DNA of 64,000 bases, from assembly GCF_020103695.1 (NCBI RefSeq), contig NZ_JAHXBF010000012.1:1-64000 (forward strand), read 5' to 3'. Each line of letters starts with the position of its first letter. The first letter of the stretch is position 1. This DNA comes from Hyalangium versicolor. Its GTDB lineage: Bacteria; Myxococcota; Myxococcia; Myxococcales; Myxococcaceae. Positions 55,105-62,589 of this stretch are shown here, piece by piece. The notes below the pieces were generated by a model. The model had not been told where the DNA came from, did no database searches, and saw only the letters and a list, made by a program, of their open reading frames with translations. The translations under genes and the position numbers were made by a program.

Positions 55105-55746
55105 ATGGTGGGAGCAGCTGTTCAGGGCTTGCCGATGATTGGCCGACAGCGAGAGGACGCCGAGCAGGCTGCCGAGAAGGACCGGACGGGGGAGGACGAA
55201 CTCTCCCAGAGGGCCTTGGCAGGGGACCGGCGGGCCTGGGATGCGCTCATCGCGCGCCACCACCGTCGGGTCGTGGTATCGCTGTTGGCGAAGGGGATCC
55301 GGGCGGACCGGGCCCATGAGCTTGCCCAGGAGGCCTGGACGCGGCTCATCCAACAACAGCAGCGAGGGCTGCTGACGGAGCTGCGCCTGCCGAATCTCGC
55401 GCTCACCCAGGCGGCCTTCCTGGCCGCGGACGATGCCCGGCGCAACCGGCGTGAAGCCATTGCGGGCAACGTGGAGGAGCTGCCCGAGCGGCAGCACCCG
55501 GTGGACCCTTCGGTGTCCGCGGAGCGTCGGCTCCTGTCGGAGGAGCAGCTGTCGCGAGCCCATCAAGCCCTTGAGGGGTGCTCGCAGAGTGCCCGCACCG
55601 TGTTCCTCCTGGCCTGTGATGGCCAGGAACTACCCCATGCCGAAGTCGCGGCGCGTGTCGGCCTGTCCGTGCAGCGCGTGCGACAGATCCTGTGCGAGGT
55701 GCGCAAGAAGCTGCGGACCGCGCTCGAGGAGGAGAACCATGTCTGA
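55105..55746 (+). CDS. ECF sigma factor (first sigma/zinc-finger operon)
   Basis: A 213-residue ECF sigma factor. Region 2 spans residues about 40-110 (WDALIARHHRRVVVSLLAKG, AHELAQEAWTRLI) and region 4 about 145-205 (ARTVFLLACDGQELPHAEVA, VQRVRQILCEVRKKL). The ATG at 55105 has AGGAAG at 5-7 nt spacing; the longer open frame upstream is not coding-like. It overlaps the downstream zinc-finger membrane protein by 8 bp, the standard sigma/anti-sigma pairing. Target promoter unknown. Confidence 0.87.
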   Translation: MVGAAVQGLPMIGRQREDAEQAAEKDRTGEDELSQRALAGDRRAWDALIARHHRRVVVSLLAKGIRADRAHELAQEAWTRLIQQQQRGLLTELRLPNLALTQAAFLAADDARRNRREAIAGNVEELPERQHPVDPSVSAERRLLSEEQLSRAHQALEGCSQSARTVFLLACDGQELPHAEVAARVGLSVQRVRQILCEVRKKLRTALEEENHV

Positions 55747-56269
55747 TTCGCACCTGACTCCGTCTGACGCGGAGCAATACATCCTGGGTGCGCTGGCCCC
55801 TGAACTCGAGCGCAAACTCGAGGCGCACACGCTGGTCTGCGACGCATGCGCCCGGCTGTTGCAGCAGGAGGCGCTGCTCGAGGAGCAGTTGCGCGAAGTA
55901 GCCAGTACAGTCCCTCGAGAGGACAACATCGTACGCCCGGCGCGCTGGAGGGTGGGACGGGTTACGGCGCTGGTGGCGGGACCCGCCTTGGCGGCAGCGG
56001 CGGCGCTCGCGCTGATGGTGTCGCACCCCAAGCCGGTGTCGCGGCCTGTGCCTACGAGCCCGGCGGAGCTCACGTTGGAGCTCCCCACGGAGCTACATGG
56101 CGCGGTGGTGGCCTGCCCGGATCTCACCACGCAGGAGTCCTGTGCCGAGGCGGCGGCGGCTCGAGGGCTGCTGGTGCAGTACCCGCTCGGCATGGGTGAG
56201 GTGCCTCGCTACGAGGGCAACACGGGACTTCCATCGGGGACACTACCCTCCCGGCCCGCGTCGCTGTGA
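55739..56269 (+). CDS. Zinc-finger transmembrane anti-sigma factor
   Basis: A 176-residue ZAS-type anti-sigma factor. The zinc motif HTLVCDACARLL near residue 30 is HxxxCxxC. A transmembrane helix follows near 85-100 (LVAGPALAAAAALALMV), and the periplasmic tail of about 75 residues would sense the signal. Starts inside the sigma gene (8-bp overlap) and 11 bp before an exported-protein gene. Confidence 0.86.
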   Translation: MSDSHLTPSDAEQYILGALAPELERKLEAHTLVCDACARLLQQEALLEEQLREVASTVPREDNIVRPARWRVGRVTALVAGPALAAAAALALMVSHPKPVSRPVPTSPAELTLELPTELHGAVVACPDLTTQESCAEAAAARGLLVQYPLGMGEVPRYEGNTGLPSGTLPSRPASL

Positions 56270-56280
56270 GGAGCCGCGCC

Positions 56281-57468
56281 ATGACAAGTTGGATGAGACA
56301 CCTCCGCGCGCTCCTGGTGTTGCTGCTGCTGGGAGCGGGGATGGCGCGAGCCGACGAGCCCCTGACGTCCACACTCGGAGATTCGAAGAACCTGCCGGTG
56401 GGCTGGTTCGTGACGCAGAGCGCGCCCAACCTGTACGAGGCGGGAGTGGACACGAACTCGCCATGCGAGGGCACGCGGAGTGCGTCCCTACGCTCGCGTA
56501 CGGAGACGTCGCCGGGCTATGGCACGTTCATGCAAGCGTTTGGCGCCCAGGACTTCCGCGGCAAGCGGCTGCGCTTTTCGGCCATGGTGCGCGTCAAGGA
56601 CGTGAGTGGCTGGGCGGGGTTGTGGATGCGCGTGGAGGGCTCGGATCCGAAGAGCCCGCTGGGCTTCGACAACATGCAGTCCCGAGCGCTGACGGGGAAC
56701 ACGGAGTGCAAGCGGTACGAGGTGGTGCTGGACGTGCCTCCAGAGTCCTCTGCGGTCATGGCGGGGTTGCTGTTGAGCGGTACGGGGCAGGCATGGCTGG
56801 ACGGGGTGCGCTTCGAGATCGTGGATCGCACCGTACCTGTGACGGATCTGCTCGCGGCGCGCCCGCCCACCTCTCAGGGAGGCCCTCGCGGGCTGGAAGA
56901 GACATTGGCCACGCCAACGCCTCGCGAGAAACAGCTCGCCACGGGCAAGGTGGGAGACATCTGGTTCAACCTGGGCCGCGTGAACATGGACAAGAGCTAC
57001 ACGCGCGGCAATGACGGCATCTGGCGGAACATCCTCGACGAGGAGCTCACGGAGCGAGGCAACGAGGTGATCGGGACGTTCGAGCAGCGGCCGGTGGCGC
57101 TGAAGGTGAGGACGGAAGGGACGCGGACGATCATCGAGGGCTCGTGGGGCATTGACCCTGTGAACATCCAGCTGGATCCGGAGCGTCTGAGCATGAAGTG
57201 GGGCATCCTCGAGCGCGACATGATGCGCGTCGCGGACTACAATGAGGATCCCAACTGCTTCCGCTATCAGCGAGTCGAGGGCCTGCGGAAGACCGATCGA
57301 CTCGACGTGTGTGGCGCGGCGCTCAGCAGCAAGCCTCTGGCGCTGCAGCTGTCCCTGGCCCTCCTGGGCAATGGCTTCCGGCGGGTCCCGCCACTGGGAG
57401 GACTCCCGCCGCCGAGGCCACCGATGGCGCCCCGGGACGCGATGCAGGCCGGGACGCTCCGTCAGTAG
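56281..57468 (+). CDS. Exported protein of sigma/anti-sigma operon, jelly-roll-like
   Basis: A 395-residue protein with a signal peptide (LLVLLLLGAGMARADEP). Residues 40-185 (GWFVTQSAPNLYEAGVD, SRTETSPGYGTFMQ, SAMVRVKDVSGWAGLWMRV, GLLLSGTGQAWLDG) resemble a carbohydrate-binding jelly roll seen next to regulators in myxobacteria. The rest is unassigned. GAGGAG lies 7 nt before the ATG. It probably forms the third gene of the sigma operon, and its export makes it a candidate output or signal sensor. Confidence 0.75.
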   Translation: MTSWMRHLRALLVLLLLGAGMARADEPLTSTLGDSKNLPVGWFVTQSAPNLYEAGVDTNSPCEGTRSASLRSRTETSPGYGTFMQAFGAQDFRGKRLRFSAMVRVKDVSGWAGLWMRVEGSDPKSPLGFDNMQSRALTGNTECKRYEVVLDVPPESSAVMAGLLLSGTGQAWLDGVRFEIVDRTVPVTDLLAARPPTSQGGPRGLEETLATPTPREKQLATGKVGDIWFNLGRVNMDKSYTRGNDGIWRNILDEELTERGNEVIGTFEQRPVALKVRTEGTRTIIEGSWGIDPVNIQLDPERLSMKWGILERDMMRVADYNEDPNCFRYQRVEGLRKTDRLDVCGAALSSKPLALQLSLALLGNGFRRVPPLGGLPPPRPPMAPRDAMQAGTLRQ

Positions 57469-58634
57469 GAGAAGTCGCGCTCCAGGGTCTCACCGCCCGC
57501 CTGGACGGTGAGGTGAGCCGAGCGCGCGCCACCACCCTCGGCGCCCAGATCGAAGGAAATGCCCTCGGGCCCTTGGGAGGGCTTGAGCGAGGGCTTGCCG
57601 GGAGTGAGGAACACGGCGGCAGCGACGGTGCGGCCGGAGAGGGGCTGCACCAAGAGCCTCACACGCTGGCGCTCGCGAACGAGGAGCACGCGGAAGTCGC
57701 GCCGCTCCTCCAGCACTTCACGCTGCTCGGGGTGACGGGCACCTGGCCGGCGTGGCACGGGAGCGCGGGACGTACGAGCCGCAAGCCCCTCGGCGCCCTC
57801 GGCTTCCATCTCGAGTGCCTCGTCGATGGCAGTATCTCCCTCTTGGAGAGCTAGCACAGCCTGGGCACAGTCCGAGCAGCTCGCAGTATGCGCATCCACG
57901 CGAGCGCGCTCGTCCTCGGACATGAGCCCGACATCGAAGCGCCAGAGGTCATCGGCGCTCAAGTGTCGACGTGGCGGCTGATCGACGACCGCGGTATCCG
58001 CGAGATCCTCGCGGCATTCGGCACAGCTCTGGAGGTGGGGAGAAAGAGACCGGGGCTGCTGCGTCCAAGTGGCCACCAGGTCATCGCAGTCGGCCCGGGC
58101 GGAGAACCACCAGGCCTGAATTCGCTCGTTGGGATCGAGCAGGTCGCGCTCGTCTCTGCGCTGCGGGTTCAAGGGGATGAACCAGCGGGCTCTCGGGCGG
58201 AGCGCGGCATCCATCTTCCCGAGAGATTGAAGAAACTCGGTCCTGCGTTGCGCCGCCACCCCATCGAGGGGCCCCTGGAGCGCCTCCCACTGTCCGAGGG
58301 CGTGGGCGGCGGAGGCAGCGCGATCTCGAGCGCTCAATCCTTCCATCGCCGAACTGCGCCACAACTCGGATTCCTCTCCCTCCCCCAGTGCGGCCTCGAC
58401 TGCTTCTTCCGCGGCCTTGAGGAGCGTGGCTCTCAGCTCCGCGGGTTTCAGGCTCTGGAGCCATGTCTCGATCTGCGATCGGGTCAGGCCACGAAGGGCG
58501 GGCTCCACACCTTCGACTCCAACTCGCGAGCTCCGCCGGAGGAGAGCTCCTGCTGCTTCGAGCGTACCTCCCACGGAGGATGAAGCTGAAAGTTGATGCC
58601 GCTGGGCCTGATAACGGGAGAGTGCGTCGCTCAT
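57462..58634 (-). CDS. Soluble protein with two zinc-finger (ZAS-like) motifs, second sigma operon
   Basis: A 390-residue protein with HxxxCxxC motifs at HLQSCAECREDL and HTASCSDCAQAV near residues 210 and 255. No transmembrane helix is visible, so it looks cytoplasmic, unlike most anti-sigma factors. The N-terminal 200 residues are helical (RSQIETWLQSLKPAEL) and the C-terminal region is a beta-rich segment (RVRLLVQPL). It is 37 bp downstream of a second sigma gene on the same strand, so probably a regulator of that sigma factor. The start ATG at 58634 was taken because an upstream in-frame stretch is Arg/Ser-rich and not coding-like. Its 3' end overlaps the convergent exported-protein gene by 7 bp. 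Confidence 0.75.
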   Translation of the reverse strand: MSDALSRYQAQRHQLSASSSVGGTLEAAGALLRRSSRVGVEGVEPALRGLTRSQIETWLQSLKPAELRATLLKAAEEAVEAALGEGEESELWRSSAMEGLSARDRAASAAHALGQWEALQGPLDGVAAQRRTEFLQSLGKMDAALRPRARWFIPLNPQRRDERDLLDPNERIQAWWFSARADCDDLVATWTQQPRSLSPHLQSCAECREDLADTAVVDQPPRRHLSADDLWRFDVGLMSEDERARVDAHTASCSDCAQAVLALQEGDTAIDEALEMEAEGAEGLAARTSRAPVPRRPGARHPEQREVLEERRDFRVLLVRERQRVRLLVQPLSGRTVAAAVFLTPGKPSLKPSQGPEGISFDLGAEGGGARSAHLTVQAGGETLERDFSY

Positions 58635-58671
58635 CGAGAACCTCGCCAGGGAAAGGGGGTGATTCGAGGGC

Positions 58672-59343
58672 TCACTCCTCTGCCTCCTCGGCGACCGTCT
58701 GCTTGATCTCGAGCAGATACAGCCTGAGGTAGGCCTGAGCGCGACTGACACGCTTGTAGGAGTTGACCACGGTTATTTGCAGAAGACGGGCGCATTCCTC
58801 GTGATCCTCCACGTCCTGGTGGTGGTACAGGTCCCATGCTCCAGCCTCTTTGGGGTGCTCCTTTTGGAGCCGGGCGAACGCAGCCCAGTAGGACTCTTGA
58901 GCCTCCGAGCGTTCCTGGGCACGTCGGGCCGCATCCACGGCGAGACCCACCTGGGAAGGAGGCTCTTCCATGACGTCATCGGGGTCGCTGGGCGCAGGGG
59001 CCAGGTCCTCGCGCTGCCGCCGGTAGAAGTCGATGGCGACATGCTTGACGATGCGCAGGAAGAACGTCTTGGGGGAAGCTGCCTTACCGGGCATGTGCTC
59101 GGAAATGCCGCGGAACTGCTCCAGGCCTCGGTTGATGAACTTCCCCACCGCATCCTGGTAGAGCTCGTCCGCATCTGCGGGCGAGCCACGGCCATAACTG
59201 GCCTGGATCTTGCCAATGACGTACTTGGCGGGACGACTCCACCGCTGGACGAGGCTACCCAGGGGGTTGCTGAAAGGCTCGCCAGCGGAGCGGCGCTGGG
59301 CCACTTCCGCGAACAATTCGTCATCCGTGAGCTGGTCGTACAC
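58672..59343 (-). CDS. ECF-like sigma factor (second sigma/zinc-finger operon)
   Basis: A 223-residue RNA polymerase sigma factor of the ECF group. Region 2 is around residues 55-115 (ADADELYQDAVGKFINR, FFLRIVKHVAIDFYRRQRED); the region 4 helix-turn-helix is near 175-210 (HEECARLLQITVVNSYKRVS). GTG start. The protein is longer than a minimal ECF between regions 2 and 4. Paired with the double zinc-finger gene downstream. Confidence 0.8.
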   Translation of the reverse strand: MYDQLTDDELFAEVAQRRSAGEPFSNPLGSLVQRWSRPAKYVIGKIQASYGRGSPADADELYQDAVGKFINRGLEQFRGISEHMPGKAASPKTFFLRIVKHVAIDFYRRQREDLAPAPSDPDDVMEEPPSQVGLAVDAARRAQERSEAQESYWAAFARLQKEHPKEAGAWDLYHHQDVEDHEECARLLQITVVNSYKRVSRAQAYLRLYLLEIKQTVAEEAEE

Positions 59344-59646
59344 CGGAGGAACCTGGTTGTGCCGAGGGGTTCAAGGCTTACCCACCTGGCGGGGTGGGCT
59401 CGCATCCACGGCTCGGCAAGGTACCACGATGGCATCCTCAGGCGTCCTCCGATGACGCGCTCCCCCATCGCTTCTGAACGGACAGGTAGGGGGGGCATCA
59501 GAAGGTGGGACGGAGCATTTCAGGCTTCCTGACAGAACCCGACGAGGCTTTTTCAAGGGAGCCTGGCGGGCTGCTCCCCGAGAAAGCGGGCAAAATCCCG
59601 AGGTCAGGAATGGGGAGAGGAGGCGTCCCTGCCGGCAACGATTTCA
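59344..59646. other. 303-bp gap between sigma gene and first tRNA-like RNA
   Basis: No gene is seen. It probably contains the promoters of the divergent sigma operon and of the RNA at 59647. No clear -35/-10 pair is visible. Several small GC-rich inverted segments occur. Confidence 0.4.
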
Positions 59647-59784
59647 AGCGCCTGGCCGAAGAGGCCTTACAAGCAACGGTGGTTCGATTCCACCCATCCC
59701 CAATTTCTGATGGGGATGACGTCGGACGGTCCCGACACTGAACCGTGAATTCAGCGCAACTCACGGCTTCCTCACTCGGGCGCT
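59647..59784 (+). ncRNA. Y RNA-like RNA 1 (permuted tRNA-like domain)
   Basis: A 138-nt structured region. Ends pair as AGCGCCTG (59647-59654) with CGGGCGCT (59777-59784). Inside is a tRNA-like fold in permuted order: T-arm GGTGG, TTCGATT, CCACC (59678-59694); acceptor stem CATCCCC/GGGGATG (59695-59701, 59712-59718) closed by a 10-nt loop; D-arm GTCGG, ACGGTC, CCGAC (59721-59736), whose loop keeps the GG pair. A CCGTGA/TCACGG hairpin (59743-59766) follows. The 5' segment GGCCGAAGAGG echoes the GG..CCGAAGG Ro-binding strand of animal Y RNAs. YrlA-type bacterial Y RNAs have this order. It ends 22 nt before the phosphatase ATG, so it could also act as a leader. Confidence 0.75.
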
Positions 59785-59806
59785 CCTACTTTCGAGGTGT
59801 TGTTCC

Positions 59807-60514
59807 ATGTCTCCCCGCACCATCGTCATTGGCGACCTCCATGGCTGTTACGACGAGGCCATCGAGCTGCTCGACAAGGTGGGCGCCACCTCCAGCGACC
59901 GCATCATCTTCGCGGGAGATCTCGTGGACCGAGGCCCCAAGCGGCGCGAGTGCGTGGAGCTGGCCATGCGGTACGAAGCCATCCAGGGCAATCACGAAGA
60001 GAAGCACCTCCAGCAGCGCCGCCGTCCGGATGACCGCCTGTCACCGGATCACCTGGAGACGCGCCGCGTGCTCGAGCCCGAGCACCTGGACTACTTCGCC
60101 CGGCTTCCGCTCTACATCCGCCTGCCCGAGCACAACGCCGTCGTGGTGCATGCCGGCCTGATGCCCGGGAAGCCCATCCAGGGACAGGATCCGTACCACC
60201 TGCTCCACGCCCAGTGCATCAATCCACCGGAGACCAAGAGCTTCTGGCCCTCCAAGGCGCCAGAGACGCACCGGTTCTGGACCCACCACTGGAAGGGCCC
60301 TGAGCGGGTCATCTTCGGACACACGGTGTTCGACAAGCCGCTCATCACCGAGCATGCGGTGGGCATCGACACGGGCTGTGTGTACGGCCACTCGCTCACC
60401 GCAGTGGTGCTCCCCTCCTGGGAGCTCGTCTCGGTGCCTGCGAGGCAATCGTACCGCAGAGGCAAGGACGTAGCGTTGTTCCCGGTCCACGGAGACGTGT
60501 CGGTCTTCTCCTGA
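59807..60514 (+). CDS. PP1/Pnkp-like metallophosphatase
   Basis: A 235-residue calcineurin-like metallophosphoesterase. Metal-binding motifs are GDLHGCY near residue 9, GDLVDRGP near 36, GNHEE near 60, HAGLMPG near 115 and FGHTVFDKP near 172. These match bacterial PP1-like phosphatases, ApaH-like enzymes and the phosphatase domain of RNA-repair Pnkp; the subclass is uncertain. GAGGT lies 8 nt before the ATG. It sits between the two tRNA-like RNA genes and before the Ro-like gene, so an RNA-end or nucleotide phosphatase is the favoured inference, and protein Ser/Thr phosphatase the alternative. Confidence 0.9.
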   Translation: MSPRTIVIGDLHGCYDEAIELLDKVGATSSDRIIFAGDLVDRGPKRRECVELAMRYEAIQGNHEEKHLQQRRRPDDRLSPDHLETRRVLEPEHLDYFARLPLYIRLPEHNAVVVHAGLMPGKPIQGQDPYHLLHAQCINPPETKSFWPSKAPETHRFWTHHWKGPERVIFGHTVFDKPLITEHAVGIDTGCVYGHSLTAVVLPSWELVSVPARQSYRRGKDVALFPVHGDVSVFS

Positions 60515-60534
60515 GCGGTACTCCATTCGATTTC

Positions 60535-60670
60535 GCGCCCGGCCGACGAGGCCCTACAAGCAAACGAGAGGTCGCGGGTTCGATTCCCGCCGGGGTCATT
60601 CCATGGCCCCGTAGCTCAGTTGGGAGAGCGCTCCCTTCGAAAGGGTCCAGTGGCTTCGCCACTCGGGCGC
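60535..60670 (+). ncRNA. Y RNA-like RNA 2 (permuted tRNA-like domain)
   Basis: A 136-nt structured region whose ends pair as GCGCCCG (60535-60541) with CGGGCGC (60664-60670). The permuted tRNA-like core: T-arm GCGGG, TTCGATT, CCCGC (60574-60590); acceptor stem CGGGGTC/GGCCCCG (60591-60597, 60605-60611) closed by a 7-nt loop; U8-A9; D-arm GCTC, AGTTGGGA, GAGC (60614-60629). Hairpins CCCTT/AAGGG and AGTGGC/GCCACT follow; TTTT occurs just beyond. It shares with RNA 1 the strand GCGCC(T/C)GGCCGA(A/C)GAGG, TACAAGCAA, and the 3' strand CACTCGGGCGC, while the tRNA-like helices differ but pair in both. This is strong support for a conserved fold. It lies 94 nt before the Ro-like gene. Confidence 0.78.
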
Positions 60671-60764
60671 ACCTTTTCCCGATCAACTCACTTCACTCAA
60701 GGCGGGTACTGCTCGCAGTGCCTGCTTCAACTGTCTCACCCGCAACACGATCCCGGAGGGGACC

Positions 60765-62528
60765 ATGACGACGAAGCAGAACACCCCTATGATTCCGGAG
60801 GCGCAGCGCGGGCCCGCCGAGCGGCTGCTCGAGCTCGTGCTCAACGGCTCCGCACACCTGTGGCACAACCGGCCCGGACTGGACGCCAACGGCGTCTGGC
60901 AGCCTGCTCCTCGCGGCAAGGCGACGATCTCGCCGCATGCGAAGCGAGTGAGCCCGGGCCTCTTCGTGCCTGCGGCGGTGAAGCTGTACCGGCAGATCCT
61001 GGACATCTACAAGCTCAACACGGACCTGATGGCGCACTTCGCGTCCTACGCGCTCACGCAGACGGACTGGCGTGACCTGAAGGTGGCCACCTGCGCACTG
61101 ATGCTGGTGCAGGGGCATGCGGGCCAGCCCGTGCGAGAGAACGACGGCAGCGTCGCCTTCTACGACGACGACCACCGGGCCATCGGTGAGGCGATGATCC
61201 TCCACTACGAGCGCAAGTCCACGCGCATGCTCACGCCCAAGGCGGTGCTGCGGGTGGCCGAGCTGCTTGAGACGCCGGAGATCGCGCGCCTCAACCGGGA
61301 GGCAGGGTTCGGTGACCCGGGCTCGAAGCGTCCGCCCATGGGCCGATGGAAGCGTGTGGCGGAGAAGTGGCTGCAGGCGCGAGAGAAGAACCTGCCCATG
61401 CTCGAGGGTCTGGTGAAGGCCGGCTACAAGGAGACGCTGAAGAAGCTCGCCCGCAAGGTCGGCTATAAGCCGGAGTCGCAGGCGTTCTTCGAGGTGCTCG
61501 GCTGGAAGCAGAAGCAGTCCACGGGGGGCCACCGTGCGGTGGGTCTCGAGGGGCTGCAGCTGGTGAAGCGCGAGCGCTTCGACGGGCTCTCTGAGGCAGA
61601 GATCTGCGAGTGGATCGAGACGGATCGGCTCTCCTTCAAGGAGGTGGTGGGCCGCTTGCCGAAGGACGTGGGGCTCACGCCGGCCATCATGGTGGCGCTG
61701 CTGCCGTCTCTGTCCGACCGTGACCTGCGGATGATGACGCCGACGATGGAGGAGCTGGGCCTGTTGTCGGAGCCGACCATCCGGGCGCGCTGGGAGAAGG
61801 CCGTGCAGACGGCGACCGACCAGCGGGCGCTGCACATCGTGAAGAACGTGCGGAGCAAGGAGCTGCGCGAGAAGCTCGAGGAGGCGAGCGACAATGCGGC
61901 TCGGCAGGCCGTGGCTGAGGCCACTGCGGAGACGGACGTGCGGGTGATGTTCCTCATCGACAAGTCTGGCTCCATGGAGGGCGCCATCGAGCAGTCCAAG
62001 GAGGCGCTGGCTCGCATCCTCGCGGGCTTCCCGATGGACAAGCTGCACATCGCGTCGTTCGACACGGTGGGCACGGTGCTCAAGCCGAAGGCGTCCAGCC
62101 GCATGGCGGTGCAGCACATGCTGCAGGGCATCAAGGCGTCGGGTGGCACGACGCATGCTGCCGCGGTGCACGCGTTGCACCGGGACGGTGTGAAGGTGCC
62201 GGGGGAGGCGAAGCTCATCGTCATCGTCGTGGGCGACGAGGCGGGCGAGGCGGGTGACCAGTTCGCCCGGGCGTTCCGCGAGTGCGGCTTCATGCCGGCG
62301 GCAATGGCGCTGTTGGTGAGCGTGGCGAGCACCCGGGGTAACACCGTGCGGACGTGCGCAGGGCAGCTTCGGGTGCCGTTCAGCGAGGTGTTGGTGGACC
62401 AGTTCGCGGACCCCTACCAGGTCCCCCGAGTGCTGAAGGCGCTGATGGACGCGCCGACGGCACCCGGTGCCAGCCAGTCCGGCTGGGTCGAGCGGGTGAT
62501 GCGGACCCCGCTGCTGAAGGTGGCCTGA
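60765..62528 (+). CDS. Ro60-like protein (Rsr type): HEAT-like ring plus vWA domain
   Basis: A 587-residue protein. The first ~380 residues are all-helical, including ALLPSLSDRDLRMMTPTMEE near 305, which aligns by eye with the TROVE segment of Ro60 (LLQEMPLTALLRNLGKMT). The C-terminal vWA domain has MIDAS FLIDKSGSME near 396-404 and GGTTHAAAV near 463. Ro60 orthologues bind misfolded RNA and are gated by Y RNAs; the bacterial form (Rsr) acts in rRNA maturation and RNA decay with exonucleases. Length is close to Ro60 (538 residues). GGAGGGG precedes the ATG. The TROVE match is divergent, so family confidence is moderate, but two Y RNA-like genes next to it agree. No PNPase or RtcB is adjacent. 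Confidence 0.78.
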   Translation: MTTKQNTPMIPEAQRGPAERLLELVLNGSAHLWHNRPGLDANGVWQPAPRGKATISPHAKRVSPGLFVPAAVKLYRQILDIYKLNTDLMAHFASYALTQTDWRDLKVATCALMLVQGHAGQPVRENDGSVAFYDDDHRAIGEAMILHYERKSTRMLTPKAVLRVAELLETPEIARLNREAGFGDPGSKRPPMGRWKRVAEKWLQAREKNLPMLEGLVKAGYKETLKKLARKVGYKPESQAFFEVLGWKQKQSTGGHRAVGLEGLQLVKRERFDGLSEAEICEWIETDRLSFKEVVGRLPKDVGLTPAIMVALLPSLSDRDLRMMTPTMEELGLLSEPTIRARWEKAVQTATDQRALHIVKNVRSKELREKLEEASDNAARQAVAEATAETDVRVMFLIDKSGSMEGAIEQSKEALARILAGFPMDKLHIASFDTVGTVLKPKASSRMAVQHMLQGIKASGGTTHAAAVHALHRDGVKVPGEAKLIVIVVGDEAGEAGDQFARAFRECGFMPAAMALLVSVASTRGNTVRTCAGQLRVPFSEVLVDQFADPYQVPRVLKALMDAPTAPGASQSGWVERVMRTPLLKVA

Positions 62529-62537
62529 GCCAACATG

Positions 62538-62573
62538 GCGCCACCACTCCAGGCACTCCTGGGGTGGTGGCGC
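62538..62573. terminator. Strong bidirectional terminator hairpin
   Basis: A 16-bp stem with one G-U pair and a 4-nt loop (CACT), between the converging Ro-like and endonuclease V genes; TCTTCATTTCAT follows on the plus side. Confidence 0.8.
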
Positions 62574-62589
62574 TCTTCATTTCATCGAG

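Noticed and set aside
59670-59700. tRNA pseudogene remnant at 59670-59700
   Set aside because: The T-arm alone looks like decay, but the adjacent loop-closed acceptor stem and D-arm pair perfectly and match the second copy in order, so it is a conserved RNA and not a remnant.
60545-60645. A tRNA gene at 60540-60645
   Set aside because: Canonical T-loop, D-arm and acceptor sequences are present, but the 3' half precedes the 5' half and the acceptor is closed by a 7-nt loop. No anticodon arm joins them, so an ordinary tRNA cannot be made.
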